The position numbers were made by a program, and so were the translations under genes. A stretch of DNA of 36,603 nucleotides from an uncultured Prevotellaceae bacterium (GTDB lineage Bacteria > Bacteroidota > Bacteroidia > Bacteroidales > Bacteroidaceae), in the NCBI GenBank assembly GCA_902771445.1, contig CACXXD010000054.1:1-36603 (forward strand), in the 5' to 3' direction. The notes under the pieces are model-generated. The model worked only from the letters and a program-made list of their open reading frames with translations, was not told the DNA's origin and searched no databases. This document shows, one piece after another, positions 18,020 to 25,901 of the stretch. The number at the start of each line of letters is the position of its first letter. Positions within the stretch are counted from its first letter, which is position 1.

Positions 18020-19756
18020 TCATTGTATAAGCATTTTCTTTCCGTTCATAATGCGGAGTCGTGTTGCCTGTGTGGCGGGACGGCCAGCTGTGTCGAACGC
18101 GTATGAATCCTGGTGCTTGTCTGCGTTGACCGCTCCGATGTCGTCGGGTGTTGCCACAGGCACAAGGTCGATGTAGTCGATGTCGGGCATCCAGTTGGTG
18201 CTGTTTGATAGGCGGATGGTGTTGCGCCCTTTCTCCAGGTGTATGGTGATGGTTTTTCTTGCCACTGTACTCCAACCGCCAGAGTTGACATTGACTGTAT
18301 TGACGCGCTTCCCGTTGATGTCAATGCGGATGTTTCGGTTCTCACCTGAGATATATGCGATGGTAAGTTTGTAGTCACCTCCGTCGTTGCTATATACATC
18401 GCGCCAAACAAGGTCGTTCTTTTCGTTGTAGCCAAGCCACCCTGCCTTCAGTCCTGATGAGCAGTAGTCGGCATATTCATATATGCCTGTATGTTCTGCC
18501 TGATTGTTTTTCAGTTCCTGATAGTTGCTGATGTAGGCAGTCTCGGCTTCGTAGCGGGTGCGCTCCAGCCGCTGCTCGCCTTCAGCGGTGTAGATACGGG
18601 TGCCGTGGGCAGGGATGGTTACGTTGTAACTGTCGGAAAACTCGCCCAGGTCTTTCTTCTGGAACAGGTCGCGGAGCTTCACCTTTCCGCCGAGGCACAG
18701 GTCGGCAAATCGTACGGTTGCCTGTTTGGAAGCATCGTCGGGATTGTAGATGGCGAAGGCGCGTTTGGTGACGTTCAGTTCTTCAATGTCTCGCACCAAA
18801 ATGTAACAGCTGTTGGAAAGTGCTACGATGTATGCCTGCTGATAGAGCGGATCCTGGTTGAGGGCTATCAGTTCTTCGTTTTTCAGCAGATTGAGTGTTG
18901 TGGTCTTGATGTTTTCGAGGTCGCAGCCTATGAGCAGTGGAGAATTCATGATACACCACATGCCGAAGTGGGTCTTGTCTTCCTCGGTAGTCATGGAGCG
19001 TCCCACCTCGAGCATGTCCATGTCGTTGAAGCGGCCGTCGTAGCTGTAGGCACTCATGTATAGGTTTTCAGCAAGAATACCCTTCACTGATGGCCAGCCG
19101 TCCCAGATGTCGTGGGTGGTGCGCCAGGAGAATGCCACGTCGTGAACCCATGTGCCGGGATAGTCCCAGCGGCATACGTTCAGTCGCACATCGTTTCGAC
19201 CGGTAGCTTTGATGGCGTTGCTGATGGCGGTGTAGCGTTTTTGCGGGTCGAGAGCCAGATGCTGTGTGTTCTGTGGAGCGTCACCGCCGCAGAAGTCCAC
19301 CTTGATGAAGTCGAAACCGCACTCCTTGAAGTAGAAGTCGGCATCGTGCTGGTCGTAGTTGTAGAGTCCGACATTCACGCTGAGCACATCGCCATTGTAC
19401 ATATTACCGCATGTGTTTGCACCGGCATCGCTGTAGATTCCGGCTTTAAGACCCTTTGAATGGATGTAGTCGGCTACGGGTTTGAGTCCGTTGGGGAAAC
19501 GTGTGGGATGGATGATAAGTTCGCCAGTTTCCGTATTGCGTCCACCAAAAAAGCCATCGTCGATATTGATGTGATTGTAGCCCACATCTTTCAATCCTTT
19601 TGATACCATCGCGTCTGCCTGCCGACGGATGAGCGCGTCGCTGATGTTCACACCGTAGGTATTCCACGAACTCCAGCCCATCGTGGGACCGCCCTGTGCC
19701 ATCAGGCTAACTGTCGCCGTCAGGCACGTTGCTGCTATAAACAGTCTTTTTTTCAT
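18020..19756 (-). CDS. Secreted GH27 alpha-galactosidase with CBM35-like domain
   Basis: In this 578-residue protein the signal peptide ends near MAQ (residue 21). The GH27 catalytic barrel (about 23-300) starts MGWSSWNTYG. It has the nucleophile Asp154 in IKVDFCGGD and the acid/base Asp in RFNDMDMLEVG (Asp247 likely). A beta domain follows to about 400, then a CBM6/35-like carbohydrate-binding domain (about 403-530, RYEAETAYIS to PDIDYIDLVPV). The last residues (FDTAGRP..., IMNGKKMLIQ) resemble the short tail often found on secreted Prevotella enzymes. It probably removes alpha-galactosyl groups from galactomannan or oligosaccharides. No SusC/D pair is present. Confidence 0.88.
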   Translation of the reverse strand: MKKRLFIAATCLTATVSLMAQGGPTMGWSSWNTYGVNISDALIRRQADAMVSKGLKDVGYNHINIDDGFFGGRNTETGELIIHPTRFPNGLKPVADYIHSKGLKAGIYSDAGANTCGNMYNGDVLSVNVGLYNYDQHDADFYFKECGFDFIKVDFCGGDAPQNTQHLALDPQKRYTAISNAIKATGRNDVRLNVCRWDYPGTWVHDVAFSWRTTHDIWDGWPSVKGILAENLYMSAYSYDGRFNDMDMLEVGRSMTTEEDKTHFGMWCIMNSPLLIGCDLENIKTTTLNLLKNEELIALNQDPLYQQAYIVALSNSCYILVRDIEELNVTKRAFAIYNPDDASKQATVRFADLCLGGKVKLRDLFQKKDLGEFSDSYNVTIPAHGTRIYTAEGEQRLERTRYEAETAYISNYQELKNNQAEHTGIYEYADYCSSGLKAGWLGYNEKNDLVWRDVYSNDGGDYKLTIAYISGENRNIRIDINGKRVNTVNVNSGGWSTVARKTITIHLEKGRNTIRLSNSTNWMPDIDYIDLVPVATPDDIGAVNADKHQDSYAFDTAGRPATQATRLRIMNGKKMLIQ

Positions 19757-19831
19757 AGTTCTTTCTTTTATCCTAAATTCCGCAGCACTTTGGTTTAACT
19801 TTCTTTATAAGTACCTGAGCAACAAAAAGTT

Positions 19832-19860
19832 CTTGCTGTGGCAAGCGGCAGAGCCGAGCG
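19832..19860 (+). repeat. 29-bp double-hairpin element, copy D
   Basis: CTTGC-TGTG-GCAAG, CGGC-AGA-GCCG, AGCG, preceded by GTT (19829-19831). It lies 76 bases upstream of the GH27 start codon, in its probable promoter/leader region, and just before the IS1380 relic. Confidence 0.8.
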
Positions 19861-19869
19861 GCCCAGGAT

Positions 19870-19961
19870 TTTGCCATGTCAGATTTTTCACTTACCTTAG
19901 TGCTGCGTTTAAAGACAAGCAAAATCATCAATGACATGGCAAAGGTAAGCATAAAATCTGA
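19870..19961 (+). repeat. Two mutually exclusive hairpins at the transposase start
   Basis: TTTGCCATGTCA (19870-19881) is perfectly complementary to 19932-19943, which contains the ATG at 19936. Separately TCAGATTTT...CTTACCT (19879-19897) pairs with AGGTAAG...AAAATCTGA (19943-19961). The two stems overlap slightly, so an RNA could fold either way, one form hiding the start codon. IS elements often use such structures to block expression from outside transcripts. Confidence 0.5.
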
Positions 19962-20135
19962 GAAAATCACTCCTTTTGGAGGAATATTTCATGTGAGGGA
20001 GCTATACCTCAACCAACCGCGAGATCGTGGAGTTCTATAACCTCAGGGGCGGCAAGGAGCGTATTGTAATATGTATCTTTGACGACATGAACAACGGATT
20101 CGGATGGGCAAGGCTGCCAAAGTCCTTCATGGCAG

Positions 20136-20223
20136 AGAACACCGTGTTCCTGCTGCTGACGGCTATGATACGCAACTTCAGAACACCGTGTTCCTGCTGC
20201 TGACGGCTATGATACGCAACTTC
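20136..20223. repeat. 44-bp exact tandem duplication
   Basis: The units 20136-20179 and 20180-20223 are identical and lie in the transposase relic. The extra 44 bases shift the frame. It looks like replication slippage after the gene lost function. Confidence 0.9.
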
Positions 20224-20306
20224 TATAAGTTCCTCATGGGGAGGATTGACGCGAAAGCCTTCGGACTGGAGAAGTGCAGCAGGATCAAGGCATACGTTTT
20301 CAAGTT

Positions 20307-20335
20307 CTTTGCAAGCAAAGCGGCATAGCCGAGCG
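20307..20335 (+). repeat. 29-bp double-hairpin element, copy E, inside the transposase
   Basis: It reads CTTTGC-AA-GCAAAG, CGGC-ATA-GCCG, AGCG after GTT. The first stem differs from other copies on both sides yet still pairs. Removing exactly these bases joins AAG TT to C ATC, restoring FKFISVPAKW of the transposase. Confidence 0.85.
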
Positions 20336-20575
20336 CATCAGCGTGCCTGCCAAATGGATAAGGACAGCCAGACACTACGAACTGAACATCTATACTCATA
20401 ACCATTCATATCAGAACCCTTTTACACTCACTGACGGCTGAGAATTCAATTTTGAGGGTTATCGGCAGCATAAAGCCCTTGCAATGCTTAACGGGGTGTT
20501 GCGGATTTTAGGATTTCAACACAGAAAATACCAAGTTCACAGAGGATGAGCAATCATCTGTAGTTTAAGGGACAG

Positions 20576-20635
20576 ATTATGAATTATTTTGACAACAACC
20601 CCTCTGAGAATCGCGTGGAATTCACCAAACTCTAA
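20576..20635 (+). repeat. Short dispersed repeat with conserved mini-frame
   Basis: Bases 20576-20628 match 36551-36603 at 48 of 53 positions. Both copies encode the same kind of peptide from an ATG: MNYFDNNPSENRVEFTKL here and MNFLDKHPSENRMEFT at the window end. Several changes are amino-acid substitutions, so coding conservation is not proven. Confidence 0.6.
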
Positions 20636-20639
20636 GTCG

Positions 20640-20701
20640 CTTGCAAATATGCGAGTATTGGATGTGGTTGCGCATATCATTGATATTCAATAGGTTGCAA
20701 G
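20640..20701. repeat. Nested inverted repeat
   Basis: CTTGCAA (20640-20646) pairs with TTGCAAG (20695-20701) and, inside it, ATATGCG (20647-20653) pairs with CGCATAT (20671-20677). It begins five bases after the stop of the mini-frame. Confidence 0.45.
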
Positions 20702-20785
20702 CTTTACTTCGCAAAACGAACTGTTTCTGCCTACAAAAATTTCGTCTTTCGGACAGTTCTGAGTGGCATTCACGCTGCGATTTAT

Positions 20786-20898
20786 ATTGAATCATGGTGG
20801 GTTTGCAGCCATATCATACTGAGTTATGACTTGAAACAGAACGTAACGGATGCTAAAACTCAGCACGATCTGGCCGCAAACCCACTTTGATTCAGTAT
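20786..20898. repeat. Imperfect 40-bp inverted repeat
   Basis: The arms at 20786-20825 and 20857-20898 share TGAATCA, GTGGGTTTGC and CTGAGTT in inverted order, with a 31-base loop. It could be a MITE or a structured transcript; no flanking duplication is obvious. Confidence 0.55.
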
Positions 20899-20983
20899 CA
20901 ATCTCAAAACAATGGCTTTGGCATGGTAAGATGGCAAGTGTGTCTTCGTTCTAGAATGCAACTTTCTGAGGGTGTTTTTTTCT

Positions 20984-21151
20984 ATGAATTATTTTGACAA
21001 AACGCAAGTGCTGCATCAGGTCTGGAATGGTCGGAAATCATCAAAAATAAACGACCTGGTACAATTCATATCTCGAGAGAGAAATGAAATGAAGGATATG
21101 AAGGAACAAATAGCAACTTTCCCTATAGGAAATTATTTACCCCGAACCTAA
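20984..21151 (+). CDS. Small hypothetical protein, possible gene fragment
   Basis: The 55 codons begin MNYFDKTQVLHQVWNGRKSS and continue INDLVQFISRERNEMKDMKEQ. The first 15 bases match the mini-frame at 20579, and the start follows a T run rather than a clear ribosome site. The peptide reads like a real protein N-terminus, perhaps from a mobile element, but I cannot assign a family. The end may be a truncation. Confidence 0.35.
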   Translation: MNYFDKTQVLHQVWNGRKSSKINDLVQFISRERNEMKDMKEQIATFPIGNYLPRT

Positions 21152-21200
21152 ATGTTTTTCTTTATACGAAAGTTAATATACTATCCTTCATATCCTTCAT
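21089..21200. repeat. 17-bp perfect inverted repeat
   Basis: ATGAAGGATATGAAGGA (21089-21105) is exactly complementary to 21184-21200. The left arm is coding in the small frame and the right arm lies downstream of its stop. A small palindrome TTAGGT-C-ACCTAA lies at 21256-21268, between this and the peptidase stop. Confidence 0.5.
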
Positions 21201-21291
21201 AAGTGGCATAGATGGCATTCGTAAACATATCATTTACACATCGTAAACAATATACTTAGGTCACCTAAACAATACTTGAAACAAATCAGAC

Positions 21292-22935
21292 TTATTGAGC
21301 AGGCAAGACAAACTTGTCACCTGTCTGTCTGATCAGCTCTCGTGCAAACTTCTCAGAATAGCCCGGACGAACGACCTTGCTGCCAAGCCCCTCTGGAGTA
21401 CGCGTAAACTGACCGTTCTCTTCGGGCTTGATGATCATGTCATTATACTTGACAATGAGATGAAAGGCGAGGTCTTTCCATGTGCTCAGCATCTCGTCGG
21501 CTTTCCTTGATGTGTAGGAAGTAAGATACTTCACACGCTCCGTCTCACTCATCTGCAATGCCTTGTCCTCTACTTCCTTCTGAACATTGAAATAGGACTG
21601 ATCCAACGAATCACGCTTCTGCTGCAACGTGGGGAACATCAACGAATAGCGTGGATAGACCATGTTGCTGACCCAGTTCTGCACCCAATAGGCATTGTCC
21701 ATTGAGAAATTGAGGGCATCTGCATTCGGAGTATTGTAGGGACGCGGAGATACCGTAGTACAGCAATAAACGGGCGTATAAGGCACCATATTGCCATCAT
21801 CGTTGCCAAACCAAAGCACACCGCCAATCTCACGAGGCAACCAAGAGCGCATCTGAGATACAAACGAGAATGAGGTCTGCTGAGTGGAGGTTGGACGCTC
21901 ATTGAAATACTTCTTTCCGTCCACCTGGAAATAGAGCGGTGTAGGCCGGTATGGCATCTGCCAAATACCGCCGCCTATATCGCCGTCGAGTGAAAAGGGC
22001 GTACCCTCATAGTGATCACGCATGGCACTTTCAACATCGGCAACAGAGAGCTTGGCCTTTGGTATCACCCAAAGCGGCATTGGCTCGGCATCGCTCTGCG
22101 AACCTTCTGCCCATGCAACATACCGATCCATGCCATCGGCATATTTGTTGAAGAAGCTCCATACACGCGCATCGCAGATTCGGCGGCCACTGAAATCGGG
22201 GAAGGCATAGGTATTGCAAAAAGAGAAATCGGCATCTTTGCCATCATACCACCCCATCTTGCGTGCGTAGGCAACCACATTCTTTGAGTAGAGCACGTTC
22301 TGCTTGTCGCTCATATCAAAGCGACTGATGCGGCTCTGATTGGCATGGCCAGAAATAGCCTCGTCGGGAATCTTTACTGCAACCCAGACCGTGCGCTCTT
22401 TCGACAACTTACGGTCACTGGCGCAGCCCATCATTTCCATGATCCAAGCCTCATTCGGGTCACAGATGGTGAAAGACTCGCCCTCTGAGTTATAGCCGTA
22501 CTTTTCAACAAGCGTGGTCATGACGCTGATGGCCTCTCTTGCTGATTTGGACCGCTGCAAAGCAATATAGATAAGCGATCCGTAGTCAAGAATGCCCGTC
22601 GTGTCGACCATTTCCTCCCGACCGCCAAAGGTTGTCTCGGCAATGGTGACCTGCCATTCGTTGATGTTGCCAATCACATTGTAGGTCTCGGCTGCCTCGG
22701 CAATCTCACCGTGATACTTATTGGTATCCCAGTCATAGACCTTGCGCATTTCACCCTTCCCGTGCTTAGCCGCAGGGTAATGGCAAAGCCCCATGAACAT
22801 GCCATAGTCATCGGCATTGTACGTGCAGATGACCGACCCGTCCTTAGAGGCTTTCTTTCCGACAATGAAATTGGTACAAGCGTTGCCTACCGTAAAGGCG
22901 AACAGAGACGCAAGAACACAAATCGTCTTCTTCAT
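21292..22935 (-). CDS. C69-family dipeptidase (PepD-like)
   Basis: The 547-residue peptidase C69 of the Ntn-hydrolase fold has a signal peptide, MKKTICVLASLFAFTVGNA, which ends directly before Cys20 in CTNFIVGKKASKDGS. Removing it would expose the N-terminal nucleophile cysteine. The family cleaves dipeptides with broad specificity. Location is periplasmic or surface. The gene starts one base after nadC, and cstA, a putative peptide/pyruvate carrier, lies in the same gene cluster. Together these suggest a role in peptide nutrition. Confidence 0.88.
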   Translation of the reverse strand: MKKTICVLASLFAFTVGNACTNFIVGKKASKDGSVICTYNADDYGMFMGLCHYPAAKHGKGEMRKVYDWDTNKYHGEIAEAAETYNVIGNINEWQVTIAETTFGGREEMVDTTGILDYGSLIYIALQRSKSAREAISVMTTLVEKYGYNSEGESFTICDPNEAWIMEMMGCASDRKLSKERTVWVAVKIPDEAISGHANQSRISRFDMSDKQNVLYSKNVVAYARKMGWYDGKDADFSFCNTYAFPDFSGRRICDARVWSFFNKYADGMDRYVAWAEGSQSDAEPMPLWVIPKAKLSVADVESAMRDHYEGTPFSLDGDIGGGIWQMPYRPTPLYFQVDGKKYFNERPTSTQQTSFSFVSQMRSWLPREIGGVLWFGNDDGNMVPYTPVYCCTTVSPRPYNTPNADALNFSMDNAYWVQNWVSNMVYPRYSLMFPTLQQKRDSLDQSYFNVQKEVEDKALQMSETERVKYLTSYTSRKADEMLSTWKDLAFHLIVKYNDMIIKPEENGQFTRTPEGLGSKVVRPGYSEKFARELIRQTGDKFVLPAQ

Positions 22936-22936
22936 A

Positions 22937-23785
22937 TCAGCAGGCCTTGAAGCTCATGTCCAGTCCCTTCACGCTATGCGTCAAGGCACCGACAGAAATA
23001 AAGTCTACACCTTGTTCGGCATAATCACGGATGGTGTCAAACGTGATGCCGCCAGACGATTCTGTCTCGAAACGATGGTTAATAATGTCGACCGCCTTCT
23101 TCGTATCAGCTACAGAGAAATTATCAAGCATGATACGATCCACACCACCGTGCTCCAGCACTTGATTGAGCTCATCGAAAGAACGCACTTCAATCTCAAT
23201 CTTCAAGTCAAGGTTCTTCTCCTTGAGATAGTGATGGCAGCGGTCAATGGCATTGACAATTCCGCCGGCAAAGTCTACATGGTTGTCTTTCAAAAGAATC
23301 ATGTCGAACAGACCGATACGATGATTGCATCCTCCGCCTATTTTCACCGCCTGCTTTTCCAGCATGCGCATGCCAGGAGTCGTCTTACGAGTATCAAGTA
23401 CACGGGTGCCAGTACCTTCAAGACGCTTCACATAGCGGTTGGTCATGGTGGCTATTCCGCTCATGCGCTGCATGATGTTGAGCATAAGGCGCTCAGTCTG
23501 TAGAAGCGAACGCACACGACCGCTCACAATCATTGCGATATCGCCTTTCTTCACTTCTGTTCCATCCTGCATGAGCACCTCGACAACCATTTCGGGATCA
23601 AAACGTCTGAACACCTCTTTGGCAATCTCGACACCTGCAAGGATGCCGTCTTCCTTGATGAGCAGATGCGACTTGCCCATCGCGTCTTCAGGAATGCAAC
23701 ACAAGGTGGTGTGATCACCGTCGCCAATATCTTCGGCAAATGACAAGTCTATGAGCCTGTCGACCAATTCGTTAACTGATAACAT
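22937..23785 (-). CDS. nadC: Nicotinate-nucleotide pyrophosphorylase (quinolinate phosphoribosyltransferase)
   Basis: This 282-residue protein shows the QPRTase signatures DTRKTTPGMRMLEKQAVKIGGGCNHRIGL (about 131-159, with catalytic Arg, Lys and His), LLKDNH and the C-terminal SVGALTHSVKGLDMS. It converts quinolinate and PRPP to nicotinate mononucleotide, carbon dioxide and pyrophosphate in de novo NAD synthesis. The stop is one base before the C69 peptidase start. nadA and nadB are not in this window. Confidence 0.95.
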   Translation of the reverse strand: MLSVNELVDRLIDLSFAEDIGDGDHTTLCCIPEDAMGKSHLLIKEDGILAGVEIAKEVFRRFDPEMVVEVLMQDGTEVKKGDIAMIVSGRVRSLLQTERLMLNIMQRMSGIATMTNRYVKRLEGTGTRVLDTRKTTPGMRMLEKQAVKIGGGCNHRIGLFDMILLKDNHVDFAGGIVNAIDRCHHYLKEKNLDLKIEIEVRSFDELNQVLEHGGVDRIMLDNFSVADTKKAVDIINHRFETESSGGITFDTIRDYAEQGVDFISVGALTHSVKGLDMSFKAC

Positions 23786-23803
23786 ATTAATTATTGTATT
23801 AAA

Positions 23804-24295
23804 TTAAAGATAAACACCTACTCCTATGCGGATGCCCACATCGCTGTAATTGCTATGGTCCTTCAGACTTTGTTTGTAGTAGAACTCCGGTTCAATGGTC
23901 ACTGTCCTACTGACGAAGAAAGCATAGCCGACATGAATGTTGGGTACAAAGTCATCAACCTTTGTGTCCCCTACTCCGTGGTGCTCGTAGTTCAAGCCTG
24001 CGCCAAGAAACAATCCATTAGCACTGATATAATAGCGACCGCCGGCACCTAACGTAAAGGTATTTGGAAGATTCTTGCGATAGGAGAATCCTAATATACC
24101 AGTCAGCATCCAGTTTTCTTCTATCATATAGCCAACCCTGCCTCCAATATCGAATTTCCATTTTTCTGCACCAGTAAAATGCAAATCCATACCAGAGATA
24201 CTGGCACTAAGATATTTCTTACCTTGCTCGAACTGAGCAAACGCACCAACCGAAACGGTCAGGGCCATCAAAATCATAAATAATTTTTTCTTCAT
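23804..24295 (-). CDS. Small outer-membrane beta-barrel protein
   Basis: The ATG at 24295 gives 163 residues with signal peptide MKKKLFMILMALTVSVGAFAQ; a TTG two codons earlier is a less likely start. The mature protein alternates hydrophobic residues in strands (YLSASISGMDLHF, FDIGGRVGYMIEENWMLTGILGFSY) and ends VGIRIGVGVYL with a terminal aliphatic residue, as in 8-stranded porin-like barrels. The function is unknown. It sits 24 bases after cstA and 18 bases before nadC, in the same direction. Confidence 0.75.
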   Translation of the reverse strand: MKKKLFMILMALTVSVGAFAQFEQGKKYLSASISGMDLHFTGAEKWKFDIGGRVGYMIEENWMLTGILGFSYRKNLPNTFTLGAGGRYYISANGLFLGAGLNYEHHGVGDTKVDDFVPNIHVGYAFFVSRTVTIEPEFYYKQSLKDHSNYSDVGIRIGVGVYL

Positions 24296-24319
24296 AGACA
24301 ATGGAGTTAAAATTGATTC

Positions 24320-25771
24320 TTATTTATTTTTCTTATACCAAACAATGAACCAGACAAGAGCTATCACGGTGCAGATGCCGCCCAGCGAATAGGCTATGGG
24401 TTCTGCCAAATGAAATGCTTGTTTAGATATGAACAGGAAGGTTGCGCATACTGAGGTCATGAACAATGCCGGAATCAATGTAATGACAAAGGCTTTCTTC
24501 TGACGAACCAGATAGGCCGTAATAGCCCACAACATAATAACGGCAAGCGTCTGATTGCTCCAACCGAAATATTGCCATATCGTGTTGAAGCCGTTCTGAT
24601 CCTCAATCTGCCAGACAAGTAAGGCGAGCGAAGCGGCAAACAACGGCAAACAAACCAACAAGCGTTTGGCAATAGGACGCTGGTTGATGTTGAAAGCCTC
24701 GGCAATGATCAAGCGTGCAGAGCGAAAGGCCGTATCGCCACTGGTTATCGGGGCTGCAACGACACCAAGCACGGCCAGCACACCACCAACAATGCCCAGC
24801 CAGTCGCTACACATAATCTTCACCAAGTCGGGAGCCTGCGTATGTATTCCGTTGTTGCCAACGGCATTGATCACTTCGTATCCGGGAGTCGGTTCGCCAT
24901 AGAAGAAATACATGGACACCGTGGCCCAGACCAAGGCTACAATGCCTTCGGTGATCATGGAACCATAGAACACAGGACGCCCCATCTTTTCTGATTTAAG
25001 GCACCGTGCCATCAGAGGACTTTGCGTAGCATGGAACCCACTAAGTGCGCCACAAGCAATCGTAATGAACAGACAGGGGAAAATCTCGTCGGTAAATGAA
25101 CTATCGGCCACTTTGCCCATATTTTCCAAATGTGTCCATACCTCAGGCAATGCAGGCCATTTGATGAAAAGAACCACCATCAGGCCGGCTGCCATAAAGA
25201 GGAGTGAGAAAGCAAAGATAGGATAGAAACGACCAATAATCTTATCGATAGGCAACATGGTTGCCAATATATAATAAATGAAGATAATGATTACCCACAT
25301 CAGCGTACTTCCACCGTAGGTATGGAGAATTGTTGCAGGACTGAACACGAACACCGTGCCAACCATCAGCAACAAGATAACGGAGAACACCAACATCAGC
25401 TTGCGAGCGCCATCGCCCAGATACTTGCCCACAATCTCCGGGCAACTGGCTCCGTCGTTTCGCATGGAGAGCATTCCCACCATATAGTCATGCACCGCTC
25501 CGGCGAAGATACAGCCAAACACAATCCACAGATAGGCCGAAGGGCCGAACTTGGCACCCATGATAGCTCCAAAGATAGGACCCGTTCCGGCAATGTTCAG
25601 GAACTGAATCATAAACACCTTCCATGTAGGCAAAGCAATATAGTCAATACCATCCGCTTTGCTTATGGCTGGTGTCACTCTGTCATCGGGCGCAAAAACT
25701 TTCTCAATAATGTGACCATAGACGATATAGCCTATGACCAATGCAACAAGACTAATTAAAAAAGAAATCAT
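24320..25771 (-). CDS. cstA: Carbon starvation protein CstA (peptide/pyruvate transporter)
   Basis: The 483-residue polytopic membrane protein has more than ten hydrophobic segments. CstA signatures are visible: IEKVFAPDDRVTPAI and the motif AGTGPIFGAIMGAKFGPSAYLWIVFG near residues 60-86, and FHATQSPLMARC later. It is shorter than E. coli CstA (about 700) but normal for the short form common in Bacteroidetes. CstA proteins import peptides or pyruvate during carbon limitation. It is first in a minus-strand cluster with a porin-like gene, nadC and a C69 peptidase. Confidence 0.92.
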   Translation of the reverse strand: MISFLISLVALVIGYIVYGHIIEKVFAPDDRVTPAISKADGIDYIALPTWKVFMIQFLNIAGTGPIFGAIMGAKFGPSAYLWIVFGCIFAGAVHDYMVGMLSMRNDGASCPEIVGKYLGDGARKLMLVFSVILLLMVGTVFVFSPATILHTYGGSTLMWVIIIFIYYILATMLPIDKIIGRFYPIFAFSLLFMAAGLMVVLFIKWPALPEVWTHLENMGKVADSSFTDEIFPCLFITIACGALSGFHATQSPLMARCLKSEKMGRPVFYGSMITEGIVALVWATVSMYFFYGEPTPGYEVINAVGNNGIHTQAPDLVKIMCSDWLGIVGGVLAVLGVVAAPITSGDTAFRSARLIIAEAFNINQRPIAKRLLVCLPLFAASLALLVWQIEDQNGFNTIWQYFGWSNQTLAVIMLWAITAYLVRQKKAFVITLIPALFMTSVCATFLFISKQAFHLAEPIAYSLGGICTVIALVWFIVWYKKNK

Positions 25772-25802
25772 TTTTATGCTATTCTTTAAATATTTTATCT
25801 TG

Positions 25803-25810
25803 CAAAAGTA
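25803..25810 (-). promoter_or_regulatory. -7 box for the cstA operon
   Basis: The minus strand reads TACTTTTG about 32 bases before the cstA start; no clear -33. It diverges from the promoter of the glycosidase gene. Confidence 0.5.
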
Positions 25811-25875
25811 ATTAAATATATTGAAAAAAAGAAAGGCGAAAAATAAAAATTATCGTATTTTCATGATAAATTAGT

Positions 25876-25883
25876 TAATTTTG
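25876..25883 (+). promoter_or_regulatory. -7 box for the GHL10 glycosidase gene
   Basis: TAATTTTG matches TAnnTTTG and predicts a transcript start about 14 bases before the ATG at 25902. Confidence 0.5.
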
Positions 25884-25901
25884 CACACAAAACAATAAAA
25901 C

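Larger units (their letters stand above)
19936..20441 (+). pseudogene. IS1380-family transposase, degenerate relic
   Basis: It starts MAKVSIKSEKITPFGGIFHV, typical of IS1380 transposases of Bacteroidetes. After residue 24 the frame changes and most of the protein is missing. The C-terminal part resumes (NREIVEFYNLRGGKERI, RLPKSFMAENTVFLLLTAMI, KCSRIKAYVFKF) and ends ISVPAKWIRTARHYELNIYT before TGA. Three lesions are visible: the internal deletion, a 44-bp tandem duplication and a 29-bp element insertion. It cannot encode an active transposase. Confidence 0.85.
20442..20983. other. Repeat-rich intergenic debris
   Basis: No intact gene is seen. It contains an 18-codon repeat-associated frame (20579-20635), a nested inverted repeat (20640-20701) and a 40-bp inverted repeat (20786-20898). 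It appears to be composite remains of mobile DNA following the IS1380 relic. Confidence 0.5.
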
